Shown here: one piece after another, positions 1 through 8,331 of the stretch
Layout: each line of letters starts with the position of its first letter
Numbering within the stretch: the first letter of the stretch is position 1
Source of the DNA: an uncultured Pelagibacteraceae bacterium
Lineage (GTDB): Bacteria; Pseudomonadota; Alphaproteobacteria; Pelagibacterales; Pelagibacteraceae
Direction: 5' to 3'
DNA length: 41,252 nucleotides
Assembly: GCA_902612605.1 (NCBI GenBank)
Contig: CACMDY010000003.1
Location: 1 to 41,252 of the forward strand
Translations under genes and position numbers: made by a program
Notes under the pieces: model-generated
The model's input: only the letters and a program-made list of their open reading frames with translations
The model's database searches: none
Told to the model about the DNA's origin: nothing

Positions 1-61
1 AAAGAAATAAAAAAAATAACAATATTAAAGATGTAAGAAATCTCTTATTAAGTTCAGTCAC
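1..61 (-). CDS. cdsA: Phosphatidate cytidylyltransferase, N-terminal fragment (runs off window)
   Basis: An open frame of 20 codons starts at a GTG at 61-59, overlapping the end of uppS, and continues off the left edge without a stop. The visible peptide begins T-E-L-N-K-R and then becomes strongly hydrophobic (Leu/Phe/Ile), as expected for the first membrane helix of CdsA, the inner-membrane enzyme that makes CDP-diacylglycerol from phosphatidic acid and CTP. A TAA lies directly upstream in frame at 64-62, so GTG is the only possible start in this stretch. The call depends mainly on position, because uppS-cdsA is a conserved pair in proteobacteria. The fragment is too short for family recognition alone. 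Confidence 0.7.
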   Translation of the reverse strand, partial: MTELNKRFLTSLILLFFLFL

Positions 62-737
62 TTAATCCTCCAAAATTCCTACTAATTCGACTAAATTTAT
101 TTATAATTTTATTATAATCATTTTCATTAAATTCTGGCCACATTTTTTTTACAAAAAAGATTTCAGAATAAATTGACTGCCAGATCAAAAAATTACTAAT
201 TCTATTTGTATTACCTGTCCTTATTATTATATCTGGTTCAGGTATATTTTTTGTATATAAATTATTGTTAATATTTTTTTCATTTATAGGAATTTTTTTT
301 TTTTTTAAGAAATTAATTGTAGATACTATCTCTTCTCTAGATCCATAATTTAAAGCCATATTAATTTGAATCTTTTTATTTTGTTTTGTTAAATGTTGTA
401 TACTTCTTAATTTAGATTTAAGTTTTTTAGGAAATGGATTTATATTGCCAATAATTTTAATTTTTATGTCTTTTTTTTGCAAATTTTTTATTTCTTTATC
501 AATATGAATTTTTAGTAGTTTAAATAAATAATTTATTTCATTAGATGGTCTTTTCCAATTTTCAGTAGAAAATACAAAAAGTGTAAGATATTTGATTTTT
601 TTTTTTATTGATGCTTCAATGATTTTTTCTACAGTTTTTAAACCTTCTTTATGACCAAATTTCCTTGAGTTTTTCTTTCTTATGCCCCATCTTCCATTAC
701 CATCCATTATTATGGCTACATGTGATGGTGGGTTCAT
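54..737 (-). CDS. uppS: Isoprenyl transferase (undecaprenyl diphosphate synthase)
   Basis: Cis-prenyltransferase that condenses isopentenyl diphosphate onto farnesyl diphosphate to make the C55 lipid carrier for peptidoglycan and other envelope polymers. At 227 residues it is slightly short for the family. Visible hallmarks are DGNGR (12-16) with the Mg-binding Asp12, the GH pair at 28-29, FSTENW (56-61), and RTG...R (173-179) with YSE (190-192). The usual RTGGExR reads RTGNTNR here, so the normally conserved Glu is Thr177. The ATG at 737 overlaps the frr stop (ATGA), implying translational coupling. A run of 14 A on the coding strand (306-293) encodes four lysines. Family assignment is secure. 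Confidence 0.95.
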   Translation of the reverse strand: MNPPSHVAIIMDGNGRWGIRKKNSRKFGHKEGLKTVEKIIEASIKKKIKYLTLFVFSTENWKRPSNEINYLFKLLKIHIDKEIKNLQKKDIKIKIIGNINPFPKKLKSKLRSIQHLTKQNKKIQINMALNYGSREEIVSTINFLKKKKIPINEKNINNNLYTKNIPEPDIIIRTGNTNRISNFLIWQSIYSEIFFVKKMWPEFNENDYNKIINKFSRISRNFGGLSD

Positions 738-1285
738 ATTGTCATTATTTCTTTTTCTTTGGATGCAACTTTATCATCAATTATCTTAACAAAATCATTA
801 GTGTAATTTTGAATTATTTTTTCAAATTTTTTTTCTTCATCTTCAGATATTTCTTTTTGTTTTAAAATTTTTTTAAGTTCATCGTTTCCATCTCTTCTAA
901 TATTTCTAATTGAAATCTTACACTTTTCACCCATTGATTTTACAATTTTTTTCATCTCTACTCGTCTTTCCTCGCTTAGATCCGGAATTGGAAGTCTTAT
1001 CAATTGTCCATCTATTTGTGGATTTAGTCCTAATTCTGATTTTTTTATAGCTGAATCTATGTGTGCAACATTATTTATATCCCAAACTTGAATATTTATA
1101 GATCTTGACTCAGGAGTTGTTATTGTTCCTAGTTGGTCAATGGGCATTTTTTGACCATAAACATCAACTTTTATAAGATCAAGCATGCTTGAGTTGGCTC
1201 TCCCTGTTCTTAATGAATTTAATTCTTTATTAAAATTATCAATAGTTTTTTTCATTTTTAAATTGATTGATTTTTCGTCAAACAT
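734..1285 (-). CDS. frr: Ribosome recycling factor
   Basis: Cytosolic factor that splits the post-termination ribosome together with EF-G and IF3. The 183-residue length is normal (about 185). The N-terminus contains the family pattern around residues 20-35 (ELNSLRTGRANSSMLD) and the middle has the P-x-P-DLSEERR stretch of the long-helix domain, followed by charged helices to the end. The start codon overlaps the tsf stop (TAATG) and its stop overlaps the uppS start, so tsf-frr-uppS is a tightly coupled operon. In most proteobacteria pyrH lies between tsf and frr; it is not here. Confidence 0.97.
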   Translation of the reverse strand: MFDEKSINLKMKKTIDNFNKELNSLRTGRANSSMLDLIKVDVYGQKMPIDQLGTITTPESRSINIQVWDINNVAHIDSAIKKSELGLNPQIDGQLIRLPIPDLSEERRVEMKKIVKSMGEKCKISIRNIRRDGNDELKKILKQKEISEDEEKKFEKIIQNYTNDFVKIIDDKVASKEKEIMTI

Positions 1286-2136
1286 TATTCGCCTATTTTA
1301 ATTCTTGTAAACTCTTTAATTTTCAAATCTGGTATTCCAAGCTCTTCTAAAACATCTTTTACTTTCTTTTTAGGTTCCATAACCCAATCTTGAGTCATTA
1401 AACTATTTTCTTCTTTAAATTTATTAAGTTTGCCTAAACTAATTTTTTTTACTATTTCCTCAGGTTTTCCAGAGTTTTTTAGTTCCTTTGAAATTAATTC
1501 TTGTTCTTTATTTAGAATTTCATCCTCAATTTCACTAGAATTTAATGCTAATGGATTTGATGCTGCTATATGCATTGATAAATGTTTTCCAAATGTATTA
1601 ATTTTTTCATTTTTCTCTGAGGTTTCTATAGATACGATTACTCCCAATTTAGAAACATTATCTTTAATAATTGAATGTTGATACGTAAAATTTTGTGAAT
1701 TATGGTTCATTACTGTTAAAGCTTTTCCAATAGTAATTTTTTCACCAATTTTAGCAATTAACGAAACTAGAGTATCCTCTACAGATTTACCATTCAACAT
1801 ATTTGATTTTTTTAAGTTATCTATATTCGATGAACAGGAATTATTTATTTCGCTTAACTCTTTTACAAAGTTAATGAAGTCATCGTTTTTTGCAACAAAA
1901 TCTGTTTCGCAATTAATTTCTATCAAGGACGATTTATTAACATCACCGCTTATGACTATCACACCTTCTTTTGCATCTCTTGACATCTTTTTAGAAGCTT
2001 TAGCAATGCCTTTTACTCTCAAAATTTCAGATGCTTTTTCTAAATTTCCATTTGCTTCATTTAAAGCTAGGTTACAATCTTTAAAGCCTGCACCAGTAGA
2101 TTTTCTTAGTTGTTTAACTTTTTCAATATCGCTCAT
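1285..2136 (-). CDS. tsf: Translation elongation factor Ts
   Basis: Guanine nucleotide exchange factor for EF-Tu. The 283-residue protein begins with the UBA-like N-terminal domain ([19 protein letters not shown], residues 7-25) and carries the signature TDFVAKN at 78-84, which contacts the EF-Tu G domain. The remainder matches the core and C-terminal modules in length. It starts 7 nt after the rpsB stop, in the conserved rpsB-tsf pair, and its TAA overlaps the frr ATG. No odd features apart from the missing downstream pyrH. Confidence 0.97.
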   Translation of the reverse strand: MSDIEKVKQLRKSTGAGFKDCNLALNEANGNLEKASEILRVKGIAKASKKMSRDAKEGVIVISGDVNKSSLIEINCETDFVAKNDDFINFVKELSEINNSCSSNIDNLKKSNMLNGKSVEDTLVSLIAKIGEKITIGKALTVMNHNSQNFTYQHSIIKDNVSKLGVIVSIETSEKNEKINTFGKHLSMHIAASNPLALNSSEIEDEILNKEQELISKELKNSGKPEEIVKKISLGKLNKFKEENSLMTQDWVMEPKKKVKDVLEELGIPDLKIKEFTRIKIGE

Positions 2137-2143
2137 AAAAAGT

Positions 2144-2923
2144 CTAATTCAATTTTGTGACTGTTTTTTTTAAATTACTTTCAATTTTATTATCATTTTT
2201 TTTATCAGATGTTTTTGTTTCCTCAGATAAATTAGTGAGATTTTTTTTAGCATCACTAATTGTATCTCTCATTAAATTACAATAAAGATCGATTGATCTT
2301 CTAGCATCATCATTTCCTGGTATTGGAAAATCTATACCTTCAGGATTAGAGTTTGTATCTAATATTGCAATAATTGGTATACCTAATTTTATTGACTCTT
2401 TGATGGCTAAAGACTCATAATTTGTATCAATAATAAAAACTAAATCAGGGATTTTTTTCATTTCCATTATTCCGCCCAATGATCTTTGCAACTTATCTCT
2501 TAATCCACTCATTTTTAGCAATTCTTTTTTTGTAAAACCCCTATTTTCAGACGAGAGATCCTGATTAATTTTATTTAGTTTTTTTATTGAATTAGATATG
2601 GTTCCCCAATTTGTCAACATTCCACCTAACCATCTATAATTTACAAAATATTGCTCAGTTTCTTTAGCAAGTTGTGCTACTGCTTCTGAGGCTTGTTTTT
2701 TTGTTGAAATAAATAATATTTTTCCACCAGATGAAATAGTGTTATGAACTTTCTCTAAAGCTGTATTTGTTAATTCAAGAGTTTGGGTCAAATCAATTAT
2801 ATGTATAGAATCTCTTTTACCAAAAATATATTTTTTCATTTTCGGATTCCATCTAAGTGTTTTGTGTCCCAGATGAACACCAGCTTCTAATAATTGTTCG
2901 ATTGTTATTTTAGGTATTTTCAT
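2144..2923 (-). CDS. rpsB: 30S ribosomal protein S2
   Basis: Ribosomal protein uS2. The protein from the ATG at 2923 is 259 residues and begins [20 protein letters not shown], a standard S2 start. Further motifs are [12 protein letters not shown], a [14 protein letters not shown] segment, and FPIPGNDDA...IDLY near the C-terminus. The frame is open to a GTG at 2947, but the ATG at 2923 is preferred: it has GGGA at 2933-2930 and the usual S2 N-terminus, and the GTG region forms part of the leader stem. The C-terminus is a Lys/Asn/Ser-rich tail. A 123-nt gap separates it from dnaE, the first real gap after a 23-kb block, so an independent promoter is likely. Confidence 0.96.
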   Translation of the reverse strand: MKIPKITIEQLLEAGVHLGHKTLRWNPKMKKYIFGKRDSIHIIDLTQTLELTNTALEKVHNTISSGGKILFISTKKQASEAVAQLAKETEQYFVNYRWLGGMLTNWGTISNSIKKLNKINQDLSSENRGFTKKELLKMSGLRDKLQRSLGGIMEMKKIPDLVFIIDTNYESLAIKESIKLGIPIIAILDTNSNPEGIDFPIPGNDDARRSIDLYCNLMRDTISDAKKNLTNLSEETKTSDKKNDNKIESNLKKTVTKLN

Positions 2924-2992
2924 ATTTATTCCCGGTTGTGCCACCACAATTATTGCCCCTTAGGGACCGGAGGTATAAAACCATTAATTGTG
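2924..2992 (-). promoter_or_regulatory. Structured rpsB mRNA leader (candidate S2 autoregulatory element)
   Basis: Read on the minus strand, CACAATTA (2992-2985) is perfectly complementary to TAATTGTG (2952-2945), giving an 8-bp stem. Its loop holds a small GGT/ACC hairpin (2982-2980 with 2974-2972), a CCGGT (2970-2966) and a CCC-TAA-GGG element (2965-2957). CCGGT is complementary to ACCGG at 2936-2932, which overlaps the GGGA ribosome-binding site at 2933-2930. A pseudoknot could therefore hide the rpsB start. The segment is far more G+C-rich than its surroundings. Autogenous control by ribosomal protein leaders is well known; S2 as the ligand is inference. Confidence 0.6.
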
Positions 2993-3046
2993 TGCGTGTT
3001 AATTTTTCAGATAAATACAATTTATTTCACAAAAAACAAGCCTAAT

Positions 3047-6000
3047 TTAATCAATTACAACATTTTCTGACAAATTTAGTGTATTTAGAAGCTGATTATT
3101 AATTTTTCTCTTATCTTTTAGTTCAAATTTGTAAATTTTAGAGTTTTTATCAATCAAAATTTTTACCTCTGTATCTCCATCTTTAATACTTAAATTTTTA
3201 AGTTTATTCAAATCTTCTATTTCATTAAATTTGAAAACTATATTGCTGTAAGGTTTATTTATTATTTCTTTTAGGGCAACAATTTTTTTTACATTAATTC
3301 TTTTTTGAGATTTATTTTCGTCTATATAATTTTTCATCAAAGTTAACATAACCGAATTACCTTCTAATAGTTTTTGCCTATTTGATTCAAATATTTCTGA
3401 AAATATAAATAACTCAAATACATTTGACAGATCAGAAAATTTAATTATTCCATAAGAACTGCCCTTTTGGGTTTTTTTTTCTTGTATTTTTAAAACAGTA
3501 CATGCAATATTTGAACTCAAAATATCACTACTATTTTCAAAACTATTATAATCAATGATGTTATATTGTTTAAAAATTGATTTATATTGGTTTAATGGAT
3601 GATCAGAAATATAAAAACCCAATGTTTCGAATTCTTTTGCTAGTTTTGTATCAGTATTCCAATCATCAATTTTTTCCAAAAAATTTATCTCTTGAGTTTC
3701 TTCACTACCAAATAAATCGATTTGATTTAGTGATTTGTTTTCAAAAATATTTTTTGATTTAGTTATAATATTTGGGATGGAATTAAATAAGGATTGTCTG
3801 TTACTATTTAATTCATCAAATGATCCAGCTTGAACAAGACCTTCTAACTGTAATTTATTTATATCTTTAGGATTTATTCTATTTATAAAATCAGATAAAT
3901 TTTTAAATTCTCCATTTATCGATCTTTCCTTTATAACATTTGAAATAGCTTCAAAGCCTACATTTTTTATTGCTCCTAAAGCATAATAAAAATTTTTTCC
4001 ATCGGATGAAAAATTTGCATATGATTTATTTATATTAGGTCTAATTATTGGTATATTTAATCGTTTTAATTCCTCATAGAACTCACTTAATTTCTTTTGA
4101 TTTGATAATTCCATCGACATGGAGGCTACAAAAAATTCATGAGGGTAATAGGTTTTAAGAAAAGCCGTTTGGTAGGCTATAACTGCATATGCTGCAGCAT
4201 GACTTTTATTAAATCCATACTCGGCAAATGGCTCAATTTTTAAAAATATACCTGCAGCGATATCTTTTTTGATTCCATTTGAAAAAGCACCATCGACAAA
4301 TCTTTGTTTTTGTTTTTCTAATTCTGCCCTCTTTTTTTTCCCCATTGCTCTTCTCAAAATATCAGCTTCACCTGCTGTAAATCCTGAGAGAACTTGAGCA
4401 ATCTGCATAACTTGTTCTTGGTAAATTATCACACCATAAGTTGGTTTTAAAATTTCTTCTAATTTTGGGTGAAGATAGTCTGGTTCTCTTTTGCCATGCT
4501 TACATTCATTATATATTGGTATATTACTCATTGGTCCAGGTCTATATAATGCTACTAATGCAATTATATCCTCCAACCTATTTGGTTTCATGTTAACAAG
4601 AGCATCTTTCATTCCAGAGCTCTCTAGTTGAAACAATCCTACTGTTTTACCACTAGATAATAATTCATATACTTTCTGATCTTCGTAATTGATTTTATCA
4701 ATTTTAAATTCAGGATTACTTTTATTAATTAACTTTTGTGCTTTATCAATAACCGTAAGTGTCTTTAAACCCAAAAAATCAAATTTTATAAGACCTGCAT
4801 TTTCTGCTGAGTACATATCAAATTGAGTTGAAGGCAATAATAAGTCTGCTGAATTATCTTTATATAAAGGCACAGTTTCCGTTAATTTTTTATCAGCAAT
4901 AACAACTCCTGCTGCATGAGTTGCAACATTTCTGTTTAAACCTTCCAATTTCAGAGATAAATTAATTAAACGATCTACTCTTTTATCTTCATTTATTAAC
5001 TTCTGCAATCTTGGCTCAACATTTATACATTCTTGTAATGACATAGGTCTTGATGGATCAAATGGTATCATTTTACAAATACTATCAATGAAACCATAAG
5101 GTAAACCTAAAACTCTACCAACATCTCTAATTACCATTCTTGCCTTAAGTTTACCAAAAGTAATAATATGGGCTACGCTATCTTTATATTTTGTAGTTAA
5201 ATATTCAAAAACTAAATCTCTTTTTTCTTCACAAAAATCTATATCAAAATCAGGCATTGAAATTCTATCCGGATTTAGAAATCTCTCAAAAATAAGATTA
5301 AATTTTATTGGATCAATATCAGTAATGGATAAACACCAAGCAACCAATGAACCTGCGCCAGAACCTCTACCAGGTCCTACTGGAATTTTATTCATTTTAG
5401 CCCACTTAATATAATCTGAAACAATTAAGAAATAACCAGAATAATTCATTTCAACAATTATTTGTATTTCATGATCTAATCTTTTTTTATATTTTAAATA
5501 TTTTTCATTACTTTCAATATTTATGAGATCTATCTCAAAAACTAATTTAAATTTATTTTTTAGTCCTTGATAAGATAATTTTTTTAACATTTCGTTTGGG
5601 TCATTTTCAGAAGATGAAATACTTGGCAAAATGGGTTTAGAAAAATTTGGCTTAAAAGAACATCTTAAAGGTAAATTAAAATTATTTTCTAATGCTTCAG
5701 GTAAATCTTTAAAAACTTCAATCATCTCCTCTGATGATTTAAAATAATGTTGATTTGAAAATTTAGTTCTGTTTGTGTCATTTATATAAGTTTTTTGTCC
5801 TATACATATCAATGCATCGTGAGCTTCGAACATATCTTTATCTAAATAATAAACTTCTTGAGAAGCAATAATTGGCAATTCTAACTTTTTTGAAACTTTT
5901 AGATTATAATTTTCAAAGTCTTTCTCATTCAAGTCATTATGTCTTTGAATTTCAATGTAAATATTTTCCTGAAATTTTTCTTTTAATTTAATTAGTACTT

Positions 6001-6457
6001 CCTCATATTCATTGGCTAAACCTTTGTTAAATAGTATGCCAAAAAAACATTTAATAGAACCAGTCAAGATTATTATACCTTCGGAATTATTTAATAAGTC
6101 ATCTAATTTACAATGTGGTGTGGTTGTCTCTGAATTTTCCAAATAAGATTTTGATGAGAGTTTAATAATATTTTTATATCCAATGTAATTTTTAGCTATA
6201 AGAGGTACTAAACCTTCAAATTCTTTATATTTAAATAATATCTGAGTACCAATAATTGGTTGTGTGCCAACAGATGATAAATTTTCTGAAAACTCTAATA
6301 CACCTGATAAATTATGAGTGTCTGATATGCCCAATGATTTAATTTTATTTTTTTTACAGAAATTTTTTAATTGATCAATTTTTACAGCGCCTTCACAGAT
6401 AGAATATTGAGTATGTATTTTAAATTGATTAAATGATTTGTTAACTGATTCTTTCAT
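3047..6457 (-). CDS. dnaE: DNA polymerase III alpha subunit
   Basis: Catalytic subunit of the replicative polymerase. The 1136-residue protein has the full DnaE layout. The N-terminal PHP domain (about 10-210) begins with an HTQYS-type motif; its second metal motif reads SDTHNL, so it looks degenerate, as in other proteobacterial DnaE. The polymerase core follows, with GPGRGSGAGSLVAW near 360 and the catalytic PDFDIDF near 400; the third carboxylate is in FDFLGLKTL near 550. A helix-hairpin-helix/beta-binding region and a C-terminal OB fold (around 980-1060) complete it. The ATG at 6457 overlaps the lolD end by 17 nt. The lolD-dnaE order is typical of alphaproteobacteria. It is the last gene of the gapless block. 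Confidence 0.98.
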   Translation of the reverse strand: MKESVNKSFNQFKIHTQYSICEGAVKIDQLKNFCKKNKIKSLGISDTHNLSGVLEFSENLSSVGTQPIIGTQILFKYKEFEGLVPLIAKNYIGYKNIIKLSSKSYLENSETTTPHCKLDDLLNNSEGIIILTGSIKCFFGILFNKGLANEYEEVLIKLKEKFQENIYIEIQRHNDLNEKDFENYNLKVSKKLELPIIASQEVYYLDKDMFEAHDALICIGQKTYINDTNRTKFSNQHYFKSSEEMIEVFKDLPEALENNFNLPLRCSFKPNFSKPILPSISSSENDPNEMLKKLSYQGLKNKFKLVFEIDLINIESNEKYLKYKKRLDHEIQIIVEMNYSGYFLIVSDYIKWAKMNKIPVGPGRGSGAGSLVAWCLSITDIDPIKFNLIFERFLNPDRISMPDFDIDFCEEKRDLVFEYLTTKYKDSVAHIITFGKLKARMVIRDVGRVLGLPYGFIDSICKMIPFDPSRPMSLQECINVEPRLQKLINEDKRVDRLINLSLKLEGLNRNVATHAAGVVIADKKLTETVPLYKDNSADLLLPSTQFDMYSAENAGLIKFDFLGLKTLTVIDKAQKLINKSNPEFKIDKINYEDQKVYELLSSGKTVGLFQLESSGMKDALVNMKPNRLEDIIALVALYRPGPMSNIPIYNECKHGKREPDYLHPKLEEILKPTYGVIIYQEQVMQIAQVLSGFTAGEADILRRAMGKKKRAELEKQKQRFVDGAFSNGIKKDIAAGIFLKIEPFAEYGFNKSHAAAYAVIAYQTAFLKTYYPHEFFVASMSMELSNQKKLSEFYEELKRLNIPIIRPNINKSYANFSSDGKNFYYALGAIKNVGFEAISNVIKERSINGEFKNLSDFINRINPKDINKLQLEGLVQAGSFDELNSNRQSLFNSIPNIITKSKNIFENKSLNQIDLFGSEETQEINFLEKIDDWNTDTKLAKEFETLGFYISDHPLNQYKSIFKQYNIIDYNSFENSSDILSSNIACTVLKIQEKKTQKGSSYGIIKFSDLSNVFELFIFSEIFESNRQKLLEGNSVMLTLMKNYIDENKSQKRINVKKIVALKEIINKPYSNIVFKFNEIEDLNKLKNLSIKDGDTEVKILIDKNSKIYKFELKDKRKINNQLLNTLNLSENVVID

Positions 6458-7127
6458 TGGTGATCTTTATCATACCACCAATCATTTTAATTTTACAATC
6501 TGCCATATTTGCAAAATATCTATTGTGGGTTGCAAAAATTATAATTCTATTTTTTTCTTTTAGATTAAAGAGAATTTTAAATATTTGTTTAGCATTGTCA
6601 AAATCTAAACTACCAGTAGGTTCATCAGCTAAAATAATGTTTGGTTCATTTATTAGAGCTCTAGCAATTGCTATTCTTTGATTTTCACCACCAGAAAGTT
6701 CAGATGGATAATGATTTAATCTTGAGGTTAAATCAAATTTTTTAATCAATTTTTTCGCTATTTCTTTTGATTTTGATTTATTATTAGAAATTAATAAATT
6801 TGGCAGTACTACGTTTTCGAGAGCTGTAAAATCAGGCAATAAATTTTTGTCTTGATATATAATGCCAATATTTTTTGACCTAATGTAATCGTTCTCAATT
6901 GAGCTATTTGTATCAATTTTCTTTTTATTAAACTCAATATATCCAGATGATGGTATGTCAATTAATGACAATAAATTTAATAATGTTGATTTACCAGATC
7001 CTGAAGGTCCTATAATTGAATATATCTTTCCTGCCTCGAATTTAAAATTTATATTGTTTAAAACTTTAATAGATTTATTTTTTTCATACCTTTTTGATAA
7101 ATTATTTAATTTTAAAAAATTATTCAT
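6441..7127 (-). CDS. lolD: Lipoprotein-releasing ABC transporter ATPase
   Basis: ATPase of the LolCDE-type machine that extracts outer-membrane lipoproteins from the inner membrane. The 228-residue protein has Walker A GPSGSGKST (40-48), the ABC signature LSGGE (144-148), Walker B ILADEP (165-170) and the switch His201. It belongs to the MacB/LolD/FtsE branch and adjoins the cognate permease gene, whose end it overlaps by 8 nt. Its own end overlaps dnaE. A function as LolD rather than a MacB-like exporter rests on the permease and on the alphaproteobacterial gene order. Confidence 0.92.
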   Translation of the reverse strand: MNNFLKLNNLSKRYEKNKSIKVLNNINFKFEAGKIYSIIGPSGSGKSTLLNLLSLIDIPSSGYIEFNKKKIDTNSSIENDYIRSKNIGIIYQDKNLLPDFTALENVVLPNLLISNNKSKSKEIAKKLIKKFDLTSRLNHYPSELSGGENQRIAIARALINEPNIILADEPTGSLDFDNAKQIFKILFNLKEKNRIIIFATHNRYFANMADCKIKMIGGMIKITNERIS

Positions 7128-8331
7128 ATTTTAAGGTTTGTATTGTATCTAATTTTGCTGCTCTAGAGGCTGGATAAATGGATACAAGAGAAGTTGTTAT
7201 TATTGAACATAATGCAATTAAGATAATTGAACCTACATTTATTTCTGATGGAAGAGTACTTAAAAAGTAAATTTCTTCTGGAAATAACATTATATCAAAA
7301 GTATTTGAAATAAATTTCCTAATATTTTCTATATAGTATGAAAATAAAGTCCCTAATAAAATACCAAATAAAGTTGCAGAAGTACCAATAATAAATCCGA
7401 CAAAAAAGAAAATTTTTTTAATTGATGTATTTGAAACTCCAATAGATTTTAAAATTCCTATATCTCTTGTTTTATTTTTAACTAATATAGTCAAACCAGA
7501 TATAATATTAAATGCAGCTACAATGATTATTAGAGACAAGATTATAAACATCACATTTCTTTCAACTTTTAAAGCTGAAAACAAAGACTCATTTAAATCT
7601 GCCCATGTATAAACATAAGCACCAGGAAATAAATCTAATAAATTTCTTTTATGATATTCAATATTTTTTGGATCTTTAAAATAGTATTCTGTAAATCTAT
7701 TTTCTTTATTTTTATCAAAAAAATCTTCTAATGTATTAAGATTGATATATGCTACATTCTCATTAAATTCGCTTATCCCACTATCAAATATAGAAATTAC
7801 TTCAAATTTATCTTGTCTTGGAAAAGACCCTACAATTGTTTGGATACCAGATGGTGACATTATTGTTATTTGATCACCAATATCTATGTTTAGTAAAAAG
7901 CTTAAATCCTTTCCAATTGAAATAGAATTAATTTTTAAATCTGTTGATCCAAAATATTTTTGATTTTTTGATATTTCTAGTTTCTTAAAATCATTTTTTA
8001 AATATCCTTTTAAAAGTAAGCCTTTTGTATTTAGTTTTGAGAGAATTACTGCTTCTCCATCATTTGAAACTATACCTTTGGCTAAATCTTTATCATTTAT
8101 AAAAACTAAAGGCTTGTCGTAAGGTTTTACAACGGCATGTGCATTAAATCCTACAATTTTATCTATTAACTCTGATCTAAAACCGTTCATTACTGACATA
8201 ACAATTATTAGTACAGCTACACCCAGGCCAATGCCAATAAAAGAAAAAATAGAGATTACATTTAAAAAGCCATCTTTTTTTCTAGCTTTTAAAAATCTAA
8301 ATATAATTTCTTTTTCTAGTTGTGAAATCAA
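7120..8331 (-). CDS. lolC: Lipoprotein-releasing system permease (LolC/LolE family)
   Basis: Inner-membrane permease partner of LolD. The 403 residues show one transmembrane helix near 25-48, a large periplasmic domain (about 50-255), and three C-terminal helices (about 260-285, 305-335, 365-390) of the FtsX/MacB-type fold. The N-terminus RFLKARKKDGFLNVISIFSF resembles LolC/E. Only one permease gene is present, so it may act as a homodimer (LolF-like), as in other alphaproteobacteria. The start is non-ATG: a TTG at 8331 overlaps the proS TGA, and an in-frame TAA lies just upstream (8340-8338), leaving TTG or ATT as the only options near the conserved N-terminus. Confidence 0.9.
   Translation of the reverse strand: MISQLEKEIIFRFLKARKKDGFLNVISIFSFIGIGLGVAVLIIVMSVMNGFRSELIDKIVGFNAHAVVKPYDKPLVFINDKDLAKGIVSNDGEAVILSKLNTKGLLLKGYLKNDFKKLEISKNQKYFGSTDLKINSISIGKDLSFLLNIDIGDQITIMSPSGIQTIVGSFPRQDKFEVISIFDSGISEFNENVAYINLNTLEDFFDKNKENRFTEYYFKDPKNIEYHKRNLLDLFPGAYVYTWADLNESLFSALKVERNVMFIILSLIIIVAAFNIISGLTILVKNKTRDIGILKSIGVSNTSIKKIFFFVGFIIGTSATLFGILLGTLFSYYIENIRKFISNTFDIMLFPEEIYFLSTLPSEINVGSIILIALCSIITTSLVSIYPASRAAKLDTIQTLKYE

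Noticed and set aside
665..865. 66-codon plus-strand frame across the uppS/frr junction
   Set aside because: Phe-rich translation of the complement of Lys-rich coding sequence; both genes beneath it are well supported.
2924..2947. Extending rpsB to the GTG at 2947
   Set aside because: The extra residues overlap the leader stem and ribosome-binding site, and the ATG at 2923 gives the usual S2 N-terminus.
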